Origin: Hyphomonas sp.
GTDB lineage: Bacteria > Pseudomonadota > Alphaproteobacteria > Caulobacterales > Hyphomonadaceae
Reading direction: 5' to 3'
Assembly (NCBI GenBank): GCA_016124495.1
Contig: WGNP01000008.1
Span: 1-64,000, forward strand
Length of the DNA: 64,000 nt
Part shown: positions 7,784 to 16,066 of the stretch, one piece after another
How positions within the stretch are numbered: the stretch's first letter is position 1
Layout of the letters: each line of letters opens with the position of its first letter
Notes under the pieces: generated by a model
Told to the model about the DNA's origin: nothing
Databases searched by the model: none
The model's input: the letters and a program-made list of their open reading frames with translations, nothing else
Translations under genes and position numbers: made by a program

Positions 7784-9493
7784 TCACGCCGGGCGGCGCG
7801 TTCTCATGTCGATCACATTGCCCTCGGGCGCCGGATTTTCAAGCGGCGGCGTGTCATCCGTCACGTCGAGGATCACCGCGCCGGGAATGGCATTCAGCGT
7901 CGCGGCGATGAAGGGATGCTCCTTCGCGGCCGTAATCCGCTCGGCCTTCTCGCGTCGTTCGCGCTCGCGCAGCGATTCAGCGTCGGTCTCGGATTCGGTG
8001 ATCTGCCAGTCGAGGCTCGTCTCGTTGTCGAGGAAGGTCTTTAGCCGCCCTGCCAGTCCCTGCGGCGCGCCTGGGGCAAGGGCGTAGCTCAGTTTTCCGG
8101 CGCTCACCGAGGCAAACCGGATGAAGCGCTCGGTATCCACCTGCAGCGCCACTTCGCGCGCTTCGGTCAGGGAGCGGACGATATCGGCAAAGCTGGAGAT
8201 CCCGCGGGCTGCGCCCGGCGCAGGCTCAAGGGGGACGTCAGGCTTTCCCGGCGAACGGGCGCCCTCGGAAATCATCCTGGCCGCTTCCTCAGGAGACGGA
8301 AGGCGGGAGGCGGCGGCCAGGCGCAGTACAACCATGTTGAGCGCCGTGGCGGGATCGGGCGCCAACTGAAGGTCGCCGTAACCGGACAGCAGCAGCTGCC
8401 AGTTCCGCGCCGCCTGAGCGGGCGTCAGGCGTTGGGCGAGGGCACGCGTACGGCTCGCCCAGTCGGAGGGCCCCGCCATAGTCCATTCATCACCGGTCGC
8501 CTGCGCGACGGCGACATCGGCGGCAATATCCATAAGGTCTTTCAGCACGACGGCCGGATCGGCGCCGCCGGACACTTGCTCCTTGAGTTCGGCCAGCGCA
8601 CCCTTGGGATCGGACGTGATCGCCTTTTCAAATACGTCGTAAAGGCGCGTGCGGTCCCCGAGGCCCAGCATGTCGCGCACGGCGCCGCCGGAAACTTCAC
8701 CCTCCGGTGTCTGAACAATTGCCTGGTCCAGAAGCGAAAGCGCATCGCGCACCGAGCCTTCGGCCGCGCGTGCAACGAGGGCGAGGGCCTCTTGCGAAAC
8801 CTTCGCCTTTTCCTGCTTCGCGATCCCGGAAAGGTGCTGCGCCAGCAGCGGCGTTTCGAGGCGCTTGAGATCAAAACGCTGGCAGCGCGAGAGGACGGTG
8901 ACCGGAACCTTGCGGATCTCGGTTGTTGCGAAAATGAACTTCAGGTGCGGCGGCGGCTCTTCCAGCGTTTTCAAGAGCGCGTTGAAGCTCGCGGTCGACA
9001 GCATGTGCACTTCGTCGATGATATAGACCTTGTAGCGTGCCGAAACCGGTCCGTACCGGGACGAATCCAGCAGGTCTCGCATATCGGCCACGCCGGTGCG
9101 TGAGGCGGCATCGAGTTCCAGCACGTCGGGGTGCCGGCTCGCCATGATCGCTTCGCAGTGCACACCCGGCGGATCAAGATGGATCGAGGGGCCCGACTCG
9201 CCCTTGGGCTTCTTGCCTTTCGGCTCGAAGTTCAGCGCGCGGGCGAGAAGCCGGGCGGTCGTGGTCTTGCCGACGCCGCGCACGCCGGTCAGCATGAAGC
9301 CATGCGCGATCCGGCCCGTCTCGAAAGCGTTCGAGAGCGTACGCACCATTGCTTCCTGGCCGATCAGGTCCTCGAACCGGCGCGGGCGGTATTTCCGCGC
9401 CAGCACCTCATAGGCTCCGGCCCGCGCATGAGTCGCATCCCCGAACAGGGAGGCGGAGGCGTCATCGCCTGTGGAGGAATCGTCAGCACTCAT
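7784..9493 (-). CDS. dnaX: DNA polymerase III subunit gamma/tau
   Basis: A 569-residue clamp-loader ATPase. Walker A GVRGVGKTT is near residues 70-78, Walker B IIDEVHML follows, then the sensor region LSRCQRFDLKR and a long tau-type C-terminal region. Of the usual four zinc cysteines only VHC is kept, as is common in alphaproteobacteria. The frame extends to 9532, but the ATG at 9493 (MSADDSS) is preferred over a leucine/proline-rich extension. No A-run typical of a gamma frameshift site was seen. It leads the dnaX-ybaB transcription unit. Confidence 0.95.
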   Translation of the reverse strand: MSADDSSTGDDASASLFGDATHARAGAYEVLARKYRPRRFEDLIGQEAMVRTLSNAFETGRIAHGFMLTGVRGVGKTTTARLLARALNFEPKGKKPKGESGPSIHLDPPGVHCEAIMASRHPDVLELDAASRTGVADMRDLLDSSRYGPVSARYKVYIIDEVHMLSTASFNALLKTLEEPPPHLKFIFATTEIRKVPVTVLSRCQRFDLKRLETPLLAQHLSGIAKQEKAKVSQEALALVARAAEGSVRDALSLLDQAIVQTPEGEVSGGAVRDMLGLGDRTRLYDVFEKAITSDPKGALAELKEQVSGGADPAVVLKDLMDIAADVAVAQATGDEWTMAGPSDWASRTRALAQRLTPAQAARNWQLLLSGYGDLQLAPDPATALNMVVLRLAAASRLPSPEEAARMISEGARSPGKPDVPLEPAPGAARGISSFADIVRSLTEAREVALQVDTERFIRFASVSAGKLSYALAPGAPQGLAGRLKTFLDNETSLDWQITESETDAESLRERERREKAERITAAKEHPFIAATLNAIPGAVILDVTDDTPPLENPAPEGNVIDMRTRRPA

Positions 9494-9681
9494 ATCCGGC
9501 CGGACACTAGCCGGGGAAACGGGGCGGAGCAAATGATGAGGTTGCGGAGGAAAACGATTGCCCCGGAAATCAATTCATTCCGGCTTGCGCCTGGATGAAC
9601 GGGATAGAGGGCGTAGTGCGTGCGCCGAGAAGGTCCCGGCTCACGCGTTTTCGTAGGCCGGAAGTGACTGTGTCTTCCTGC

Positions 9682-10719
9682 CTACTCCGCCGGAACGCTC
9701 TGCGCGGCCTTCTTACGACGTTCGTCGAAGCGGCCCCAGACGCCGTCATCGCCGTGCCAGTCACCCTTCGTCGCGCCCTTGGAGTATTCGGTGGCGCGCT
9801 GTTCGAAGAAGTTGGCGTGCTCGACACCGTTGAGGATTTCCGACAGCCAGGGCAGCGGGTGCTTGTCAACGCCGTAGATCGGCTCGAGTTTCAGCTGGCC
9901 GAGGCGCCAGTCGGCAATGTATCGGATGTAGTTTTTGATGTCAGCCGGCGTCATGCCTTCGACCGGGCCCATCTCGAAGGCAAGGTCGATAAACTTGTCT
10001 TCCAGCGCGACCACAGTGCGGCAGCAGTCGCGGATCTTGTCGCGCAGTTCGTCCGTCATCACGCCGGTCTCGGCGCAGAAGGTATGGAACAGCTTGATCA
10101 TGCCCTCGCAGTGCAGGCTCTCGTCGCGGATCGACCAGGTTACGATCTGGCCCATGCCCTTCATTTTGTTGAAGCGCGGGAAGTTCATCAGCATCGCGAA
10201 GGAGGCAAACAGCTGCAGACCTTCCGTGAACGCGCCAAACACCGCCATCGAGACCGCGATGTCCTCGTTCGTCTCGCAACCGAACTGGCCGAGATAGTCA
10301 TGCTTGGCCGACATCTCCTTGTATTCCATGAAGGCTGAAAATTCCGAATCCGGCATGCCGATCGTCTCGAGCAGCAGCGCATAAGCCGCTACGTGGATCG
10401 TCTCCATGTTGGAGAACGAAGCCAGCATCATCGACACTTCCACCGGCTTGAAGCGGGGCATGTAGTTTGTCATGTAGTTGGCGCCGACTTCGACATCCGA
10501 CTGGGTGAAGAAGCGGAAGATCTGGGTCAGGAGGTTACGCTCCTCATTGGACAGCTTGACCGCCCAGTCCTTGCAATCCTCGCCGAGGGGAACCTCCTCC
10601 GGCATCCAGTGGACCTGCTGCTGCTTCTTCCAGAACTCGTAAGCCCAAGGATAGCGGAACGGCTTGTAGGCATGGCTTGGGGTGAGCAGGCCGGGAATAT
10701 TTGCGTTGCCGTCAGCCAT
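9682..10719 (-). CDS. nrdB: Ribonucleoside-diphosphate reductase subunit beta
   Basis: A 345-residue class I small subunit holding the dinuclear metal site and tyrosyl radical. The ligand motif METIHVAAYA gives E106, H109 and the radical tyrosine Y113. D75 (QSDVE) and a later RDESLHCEG supply further ligands. I chose the ATG at 10719 because AAGGAGTTTCCC sits directly before it; a frame extension to 10767 would run into the NrdR box. The large subunit gene is not in the window, so nrdA lies elsewhere. It is likely repressed by NrdR. Confidence 0.96.
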   Translation of the reverse strand: MADGNANIPGLLTPSHAYKPFRYPWAYEFWKKQQQVHWMPEEVPLGEDCKDWAVKLSNEERNLLTQIFRFFTQSDVEVGANYMTNYMPRFKPVEVSMMLASFSNMETIHVAAYALLLETIGMPDSEFSAFMEYKEMSAKHDYLGQFGCETNEDIAVSMAVFGAFTEGLQLFASFAMLMNFPRFNKMKGMGQIVTWSIRDESLHCEGMIKLFHTFCAETGVMTDELRDKIRDCCRTVVALEDKFIDLAFEMGPVEGMTPADIKNYIRYIADWRLGQLKLEPIYGVDKHPLPWLSEILNGVEHANFFEQRATEYSKGATKGDWHGDDGVWGRFDERRKKAAQSVPAE

Positions 10720-10760
10720 GGGAAACTCCTTCAAATGCTGTCGCCGTGTACAGCGCTTAG

Positions 10761-10776
10761 ACACCATATATAGTGC
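10761..10776. promoter_or_regulatory. NrdR box upstream of nrdB
   Basis: ACACCATATATAGTGC is a near-perfect match to the palindromic NrdR box (ACACWATATATWGTGT-like). It is 41 bases upstream of the chosen nrdB start and overlaps a TATATA element that could be the -10. NrdR sites are normally paired; a convincing second copy was not found nearby. Confidence 0.7.
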
Positions 10777-10868
10777 TTAAAATTCGTTAACGCCGCAAGA
10801 TGTGCGCAATGCCGCACCCGGGAATTGCACAACATGGAGCCGCCTGTGGAGCGAATTTGCCCTGCCTT

Positions 10869-12173
10869 TCAGGCCTTTCCCGGCCCTCTCGGCGCGCCGG
10901 CGGGCTTCAGGCCCAGGCGGTGGAGGGCGGCCTGGCAGAGTTCGAGGTCGACCTGGGTCCAGGCGAGGAAGGCGACGCGTTCGATCTTCGTGTCAGCCGA
11001 GTGGAGCAGGTACTGGTGCGCGGCGTGGATCAGGCCCTGGACGCGCTCATGCGGCGATTCGCCGGCCGAACGCGTGCCAAAGAGGGGGATGAGCACAGAC
11101 CTGAGCATCGACTTGGCATTCATCTTTGCGCTGAAGCCGGTATTGCGCGCGTCCACGGCGGCCAGCGCATTGGTTACGCATTTGCGGTAGGCGCCGATCA
11201 GCTGATAGCCGCGACCTGGCTCGCCCTGGTGGGCGGCGACGTGGACGAGCAGCTTCACCTTGTTGTTGCGGGCGAGCGCGCCGGCCCTCGTCAGCATCGT
11301 GGTCGCCGGCTCGATGCCTGTGCGGTGGTTCTGGCCCACCTTGCTGCGCAGGAGGCGCGTTATCGCATCATCGCGCACGAAGCCATGCCGGTCGCGGCGC
11401 GAGCCGAGATAGCGGATGGTCGCGGAGATTGAGCTGTCGTGCAGCCGCGCGAGTTCCATGCGGCTGTTCTCTGGATTCACCCAGACGTCGATGTCATCCA
11501 CGTCGGCTATGTCGCCGGTGACGATCTCGATCTGGCGGGCCGCCTTCGGTCCTGTCATACCGGCAAGGCCCAGCTTATAGATATGGTAGCGCCGCTCCGG
11601 GAGCGGACGATCCGGCAGGCGGATGTTGATGCCGGGGATCAGTGAGTGGACGACCGAGTCCGTCGCGCGGTTGTCGAGGCTGTTCTTGATGTGGGTGCGA
11701 AGCAGCGCGCGGCAATCGGCCAGGATCTGCGCCCGCGCAGGCGCGCCTTCGGGCGGCAGTTCATAGTCGAGCGCGCGCACTCCGGTTATGTTGAAATCCT
11801 CGCCGGTGCCGGAGTGGCACATGACAACCGTGCCGGCGCGCCGCGCGGCCTGGCGGATGCCAAGCTCGAAGAAGATGTCCGGCGAGCCGAGGGAAATGTC
11901 GGCAATCACGACATCGGAATCGATGATGTTCTCCACCATCTCGCGGTGGATGAGGCCGGATCGGCTGACCCGGTCGGAGCGGATGCAATCGAGGTCCAGG
12001 TCTTCGGCGACCGGCTGGATGATCTCGTGGAACACCGCATCGAAGTCGATCACCGGTCCATCCGGCGTGCTCGGCGCCGCATAGGGCAGGATGACGAAAC
12101 AGCGCCGCCCGGTCTGACGCGCTTCAAATTCTGCGGGCTTTTCCGCGACCTGTGCCTTGCCTTCGAACGCCAT
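10869..12173 (-). CDS. Nucleoside-deoxyribosyltransferase/TIR-like domain fused to a macro domain
   Basis: A 434-residue protein with two recognisable halves. Residues 22-135 look like the nucleoside 2-deoxyribosyltransferase/TIR-like fold: CFVILPY, FDAVFHEIIQPVAEDL, SDRV, then DSDVVIADIS and PDIFFELGIRQA, where E103 would be the catalytic glutamate. Residues 212-410 look like a macro domain: IEIVTGDI, VWVNPENS, ATIRYLGS, HVAA and the phosphate-binding loop PLFGTRSAG (363-371). NDT/TIR-like domains cleave N-glycosidic bonds, in some cases of NAD, and macro domains bind ADP-ribose-type ligands. I infer an NAD-metabolite sensor or defence effector. No partner gene is adjacent and no signal peptide is present. 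Confidence 0.7.
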   Translation of the reverse strand: MAFEGKAQVAEKPAEFEARQTGRRCFVILPYAAPSTPDGPVIDFDAVFHEIIQPVAEDLDLDCIRSDRVSRSGLIHREMVENIIDSDVVIADISLGSPDIFFELGIRQAARRAGTVVMCHSGTGEDFNITGVRALDYELPPEGAPARAQILADCRALLRTHIKNSLDNRATDSVVHSLIPGINIRLPDRPLPERRYHIYKLGLAGMTGPKAARQIEIVTGDIADVDDIDVWVNPENSRMELARLHDSSISATIRYLGSRRDRHGFVRDDAITRLLRSKVGQNHRTGIEPATTMLTRAGALARNNKVKLLVHVAAHQGEPGRGYQLIGAYRKCVTNALAAVDARNTGFSAKMNAKSMLRSVLIPLFGTRSAGESPHERVQGLIHAAHQYLLHSADTKIERVAFLAWTQVDLELCQAALHRLGLKPAGAPRGPGKA

Positions 12174-12417
12174 TGTCGCCTGCCCTGCAGCCTGCCGCCT
12201 CGCCTGAATCTTAAGAAACTATGGTGCCTTGAAACTGGCAAGGCGGCGCTCCGCGGGTTTCGGCGCGGCGCGGCGGCGGACAGGGTTAATACCCTGAATC
12301 CTTTAGAAAATGGGGTAAATTATAAATGCGTAAGGTTGGCCAGTGGTCTGGAGGCGCATAAGCCTTGGTCGCTGTTGCTGTTTCGCGGCTTGCTGCGAGG
12401 ACCGGGATGACGACGCA
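12174..12417 (-). promoter_or_regulatory. Intergenic region with likely promoter for the NDT-macro gene
   Basis: These 244 bases separate the NDT-macro start from the cyclophilin-like gene, both on the minus strand. An A/T-rich core around 12300-12330 contains TATAAT (minus strand, within TTTATAATTT), a good -10 match but with no convincing -35 at 17 bases. A small palindrome GGGTTAATACCC lies at 12283-12294. The surrounding sequence is very G+C rich. Confidence 0.35.
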
Positions 12418-13353
12418 TTAGGGTTGCGCGGGTTCTGCCTGTCTCGCCGGAACCGGCAGCGAGCAGATGTCGAGCTTGTTGACAGGCGGGGCGATGAAGG
12501 CGGGAACCGCGGAATAGTCACGCTTGGAGTCCTTTAACGCCGCCCATTCGGCGGAGGCGGTGTCCATCACTTCATAGGCAGGGCGTTCGGATTCGGGCAT
12601 CGCAGAGGCAAGCCGGACCGCGAAGACCGCGTTGAAGTTCAGCTTCGAACGGCGGAACATGGCAATCTGGTAGGCGAGGGGCTTGTCCTCGCCGAAGATG
12701 GCATTGATCTCTTCTTCCGTAGACGGATTGACGCGCGGCAGCCGCTGGATGTGCTCCATGCCGTCAATGATGCGGCCGAAGATCGTATAATTGCGATCGA
12801 GGTAACGGCGCGGCTGCAGGGGGAAGTAGATTTCAGTGCTGCCGGTATCCGGCCCCTCGTCGCGCGCCATGCCGAGCGCGCCGGGGCAGTTCAGCAGCCA
12901 TTCCTGTCCGCCCTCGCGTCCGACGGCGAAGCCGGACCGGTGGCCAGCCTCAGGGGCGAAGAGGTCTGCGTTACCGAGCGGCACGAAGCCTTCGGCCGAG
13001 ACGGCCCGCTCGGCCTCCAGCGGCAGGTTCGGCCAGGGCTGGCTGGCTATCGGGAACTCACGGCCCGCCTGGGCAACATGGCCTTCGATAACCCGGTAGA
13101 AGAATTCGCCGTCATAGAAGCCTTTGGCCAGAAGTTCGCGCAGGCGCGCAACATGGGCTGGTGCCGCTTCCGGGAACAGTTCGATCACGACCTGGCCGGT
13201 CGGCGCGTCCAGGATGACGAGATTTTCCGGCTCAACCGCGCGCCAGGACGGCGCGGTTTCGGCGGCCGGTGCGGCCGGCGCCTCGGCGAGGGAGGCGGGC
13301 ACTCCGGTGCAGGCGGCGAGGGCGAGGGCAGTCAGGGCGAGGGCGCGTTTCAT
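12418..13353 (-). CDS. Cyclophilin-type peptidylprolyl isomerase, lipoprotein
   Basis: A 311-residue exported protein. The N-terminus MKRALALTALALAACTG has a lipobox (LAAC), so it is probably a lipid-anchored periplasmic protein. The cyclophilin domain starts at LVILDAPTGQVVIELFPEAAP, continues with GFYDGEFFYRVIEGHVAQAG and contains YTIFGRIIDGMEHIQRLP. About 90 C-terminal residues follow the domain and are not recognised. I used the ATG at 13353 since it starts the signal sequence; the frame is open to 13389. It is divergent from the GFA gene. Confidence 0.85.
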   Translation of the reverse strand: MKRALALTALALAACTGVPASLAEAPAAPAAETAPSWRAVEPENLVILDAPTGQVVIELFPEAAPAHVARLRELLAKGFYDGEFFYRVIEGHVAQAGREFPIASQPWPNLPLEAERAVSAEGFVPLGNADLFAPEAGHRSGFAVGREGGQEWLLNCPGALGMARDEGPDTGSTEIYFPLQPRRYLDRNYTIFGRIIDGMEHIQRLPRVNPSTEEEINAIFGEDKPLAYQIAMFRRSKLNFNAVFAVRLASAMPESERPAYEVMDTASAEWAALKDSKRDYSAVPAFIAPPVNKLDICSLPVPARQAEPAQP

Positions 13354-13436
13354 TGATACGACTCTTCTCCGGAGCGCAGGCGGCGTCAATGCCGGACCGA
13401 TTGCTTAGGCCCGGTCTGCGGCATAATCTTGGCGGC

Positions 13437-13946
13437 ATGAAACGCATCGCGTTCTCCCGCCCGCGCTTGCCGGCGTTGCCTCTCGAAGGCGGCTGCCGCT
13501 GCGGCGCCGTGCGCTATGCAGTCAACGCCAGGCTGATGGCGGTCAACGCCTGCCATTGCGACGACTGCGAGCGCCTCCCGGGCGGCCCGTTTGCGCTCTA
13601 CCTGCACGTGGCGAAGGGCGGGCTGGAAACTCTAGGTGAGCCGCGCGGCAGGTTCATCCGCACCGGCGACAGCGGCCATGCGATTCCCCCCGAGCGCTGC
13701 GCACAGCGCGGCAATCGGATATGGCACCTGCCGGAAGTGGCACCGGACCTCGTGATCCTCTGCGACGGAACACTGGATGAAAGCCGCCGGGCAAGTCCAG
13801 CCTTGCATATGTCGACTGAGTATTCGGCCGCCGACGCGGTGGCGGCGGATACGCTGGTCGTGGGAAGCTTCCAGATGACGCGGCCGGCGCTGTGGGCGCG
13901 GTTCAGCGAGATTTATCCGGCGAGCACTGAAGGAGAGCCCGCATGA
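13437..13946 (+). CDS. GFA family protein (glutathione-dependent formaldehyde-activating-like)
   Basis: A 169-residue cytoplasmic zinc protein of the GFA/CENP-V fold. It shows the GGCRCGAVRY motif (C20, C22), the CHCDDC motif (C39-C44) and a late ILCDGTLDE segment. True formaldehyde-activating activity is not shown for most members, so the name is a family label. The ATG at 13437 directly precedes the basic N-terminus. Its stop overlaps the next gene (OsmC family) by four bases, so the two are translationally coupled. Confidence 0.87.
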   Translation: MKRIAFSRPRLPALPLEGGCRCGAVRYAVNARLMAVNACHCDDCERLPGGPFALYLHVAKGGLETLGEPRGRFIRTGDSGHAIPPERCAQRGNRIWHLPEVAPDLVILCDGTLDESRRASPALHMSTEYSAADAVAADTLVVGSFQMTRPALWARFSEIYPASTEGEPA

Positions 13947-14410
13947 AAACGCACGACTACACAGCCACGGTCGCCTGGACCGGGAACCGGGGAGAGGGTA
14001 CGGCGCACTACAAGGCCTACGACCGGACCTGGCAGGTGGAGACGCCCGGCAAGCCGGTGATCGCGTGCTCGAATGATCCGCTGCTTGGCGGCGACCCGTC
14101 GCGGCCTAATCCGGAGGACCTGCTGCTGTCCTCCCTCTCAGCGTGTCACATGCTCTGGTACCTGCACTATGCCAGCGATGCGGGCATAGTAGTGCATGAC
14201 TACCGGGACGAGCCTGTCGGACTGGGGCAAGCAGTTCCGGGCGGCGCCGGGCGTTTTCTTTCGGCGACGCTCAGGCCAGTGATCAAGGTGGCGCGCGGGG
14301 CCGACCTTCTGAAAGCCGAGGACATTCACCACCAGATCCACAAGGTCTGTTTTATTGCGCGGTCGGTGAACTTCCCTGTTTCCTACGCGCCGCGCTTCAT
14401 CGAGGTGTGA
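13943..14410 (+). CDS. OsmC family protein (peroxiredoxin-like)
   Basis: A 155-residue OsmC/Ohr-fold protein. The two redox cysteines are in SSLSACHMLWYLHYA and HKVCFIARSVNFPV, the usual spacing for thiol-dependent organic hydroperoxide reductases. Its start overlaps the GFA gene by ATGA, suggesting a two-gene stress-linked operon. Its 3' end overlaps the relic of an SRPBCC gene on the other strand. Whether it is OsmC-like or a YhfA-like member is not decided here. Confidence 0.9.
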   Translation: MKTHDYTATVAWTGNRGEGTAHYKAYDRTWQVETPGKPVIACSNDPLLGGDPSRPNPEDLLLSSLSACHMLWYLHYASDAGIVVHDYRDEPVGLGQAVPGGAGRFLSATLRPVIKVARGADLLKAEDIHHQIHKVCFIARSVNFPVSYAPRFIEV

Positions 14411-14716
14411 GCCGCACAGCCAGTGCCGCGAGACCAGCGCGCCAGACATTGGCGCGTTGGTCTTGGGTGGTCTGAAGCGGGAAGTCGTGGCGCGCGCCGC
14501 GCTCCCAGGTGGTGACGCGGCCGATTTCGAAGCCCTTGCCATTCGGCAGGATAGTGATGAGGGGCGGCTGGCCGTCGAAGGCGAGCGTGCCGTCGACGCG
14601 CGGGGTCAGCTGGAACAGGGCGCCGGGTCACCACCAGAGACCAATATCGTACGCAACGCATCAAACGTCTCATCATGCGGAGCTGGCACGCGGATGGAGA
14701 CGAAGACAGCGCTCAT
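14397..14716 (-). pseudogene. Frameshifted and truncated SRPBCC/AHSA1-like gene
   Basis: The ATG at 14716 overlaps the ArsR stop (ATGA), and the frame starts like an SRPBCC protein (SAVFVSIRVPAPHDETFDAL) but soon ends. In a second frame the family continues: LWW, a stop, then ALFQLTPRVDGTLAF, PNGKGFEIGRVTTWERG, and an unrelated end after HDFPLQ. So there is a frameshift, an in-frame stop and a lost C-terminal third. Intact relatives are hydrophobic-ligand proteins usually found in VOC-ArsR-SRPBCC operons. This copy should be non-functional. Confidence 0.7.
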
Positions 14717-15048
14717 TTGCGCGTCTTCTCCATGTGCGTCTTGAAGGCCGTGAGCTGCGCCGCCCAGAGTTTGTCGGTCTCGGCCAGCCAGAGTTTAAGA
14801 TCGGCCATGCCGCCCTCCTTCAACGTATAGATACGCACACGGGCATCGAAGTCGGGATGCGTCTCCTCGACGAGGCCGCTTTGTTTCAGCATGCGCAGGT
14901 GACGGCTCATCGCAGGTGCAGGCAGGCCCAGCGCTTCAGCGAGTTCGCCCGCCCGGCGCGGTGCCGTGCCAAGCAGTTCGATCGCCCGCCGCCGGTCTGG
15001 ATCGGCGAGAGCGGTCAGCACGGCGTCAAGGTTGGGGCGGACCTTCAC
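14713..15048 (-). CDS. ArsR family transcriptional regulator
   Basis: A 111-residue winged helix-turn-helix repressor. DAVLTALADPDRRRAIELL opens the domain, the recognition region is ELAEALGLPAPAMSRHLRMLKQSGLV, and the wing is ARVRIYTL. No metal-binding cysteine pair is visible, as in the ArsR type found with SRPBCC and VOC genes. It overlaps the VOC gene upstream (15045-15048) and the SRPBCC relic downstream, so it is the middle gene of a three-gene operon. Autoregulation is likely by family. Confidence 0.9.
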   Translation of the reverse strand: MKVRPNLDAVLTALADPDRRRAIELLGTAPRRAGELAEALGLPAPAMSRHLRMLKQSGLVEETHPDFDARVRIYTLKEGGMADLKLWLAETDKLWAAQLTAFKTHMEKTRK

Positions 15049-15518
15049 AGGCGTGTCTGTGTACGGAGGGTTCTGCCGGAAGCCTTGTCCCAGTCGGCAC
15101 AGGACAGGTGCGTCACGTTGACGCCAATGGTCCGCATATGCCCTTCCGGGTCGCGGGCCCGGTAGGGCCGGTCGCTATAGAACTGCGTGTCGGGCACCTG
15201 CAGGATTTCGGCCCCGGCCTTGCAGGCCCGGGTGCAATGGGTGTCAATGTCCTCTTGATTACCAAGCTGGACTTGGACCGTCTGCGCATTCTTGCCCCCG
15301 AGATTCCGGGGGCTCTTGTGATCTGCGGGCCACTCGCTGCCGACCATGCTGAAGCCTGTGCCAAACGTCATTCCGGAATGCGCAATCCTGCCATTCTCGT
15401 CGAGCAGCACCCAATAGGGCTCGAACCCGAACGCTTCCTCCAGCCAAAGGAACGCCGCATTGTGATCGACATAGCAAAGCATGCTGGCTAGCCGCTTGGG
15501 ACGGTCGAATTCGGACAT
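15045..15518 (-). CDS. VOC family protein (glyoxalase/bleomycin-resistance-like)
   Basis: A 157-residue protein of the vicinal oxygen chelate fold, PhnB/YycE-like. It begins RLASMLCYVDHNAAFLWLEEAFGFEP, continues with HSGMTFG and ends in a YRARDPEGHMRTIG motif that supplies the usual late glutamate-region strand. Function is unknown at substrate level. It heads the VOC-ArsR-SRPBCC operon. The A/T-rich segment 15540-15580 upstream is a plausible promoter region, with several TATT/AATAAAT patches. Confidence 0.82.
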   Translation of the reverse strand: MSEFDRPKRLASMLCYVDHNAAFLWLEEAFGFEPYWVLLDENGRIAHSGMTFGTGFSMVGSEWPADHKSPRNLGGKNAQTVQVQLGNQEDIDTHCTRACKAGAEILQVPDTQFYSDRPYRARDPEGHMRTIGVNVTHLSCADWDKASGRTLRTQTRL

Positions 15519-15622
15519 GCAATACCCTTTCTTTTCGCCGCAATATTTTTACTTTGGTAAAAATAAATAATCAAACTGGCGTTCGACGAGGGCCACACCT
15601 CCGAGAGGATCAGGCTGACATA

Positions 15623-15907
15623 CTAGTATGCGAAGCGGTGCATCTCGCGGGCGAAGCGGCCGCGGGTTTCGTCCATCTTGTCTCGGATGATGCCGGGGAT
15701 CAGGAAAAGGTCCATGAGCCACCAGACGAAGCCGATAACGATAAAATATGAAAGGATTTGTAGGACGGCTGTGACCGGTTTGCCCAGGTAGAAGCGGTGC
15801 GCCGAGATGAAACCGAGGAAGAACCAGAGGAAATAAGCGGCGCCTGCGCTCTTTTTCTCGTTCGCGACGCGGCTTTCAATCAGGATCTGGTCTTCGGTCG
15901 TATACAT
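15623..15907 (-). CDS. TM2 domain-containing protein
   Basis: A 94-residue inner-membrane protein. The TM2 signature is clear: AYFLWFFLGFISAHRFYLGKPVTAVLQ forms the first helix plus loop, and ILSYFIVIGFVWWLMDLFLIPGII the second. A basic tail (REMHRF) follows. Function of bacterial TM2 proteins is unknown. It is divergent from the DUF1330 gene; the shared region has a 12-bp palindrome TTTATCGATAAA at 15932-15943. Confidence 0.88.
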   Translation of the reverse strand: MYTTEDQILIESRVANEKKSAGAAYFLWFFLGFISAHRFYLGKPVTAVLQILSYFIVIGFVWWLMDLFLIPGIIRDKMDETRGRFAREMHRFAY

Positions 15908-16066
15908 GGCAATCCCGTTGGGGCTCCTCGTTTTATCGATAAACAGATAGTCGCTTCTGTCGGAGATTTAAAGGGACGGCCCTGAAAAATCGGTCGCCGG
16001 CTCCCTCGGAGAGGATTGCGCGAAGGCCCGGAATGGGGCCTGTTTGCGAGCAGGGAGGACGCTGGC

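Noticed and set aside
7784..9493. DnaX lacking zinc cysteines as a novelty
   Set aside because: Alphaproteobacterial DnaX proteins commonly have this degenerate zinc module, so it is a lineage trait.
9533..9681. SRP (4.5S) RNA gene next to dnaX
   Set aside because: This location is common for ffs in alphaproteobacteria, but the conserved GGAAGCAG-type loop is absent.
10777..10792. TTAA-N6-TTAA near the nrdB promoter as a CtrA box
   Set aside because: The spacing is six, not seven, and the TTAA elements belong to an A/T-rich promoter area, so it does not meet the CtrA pattern.
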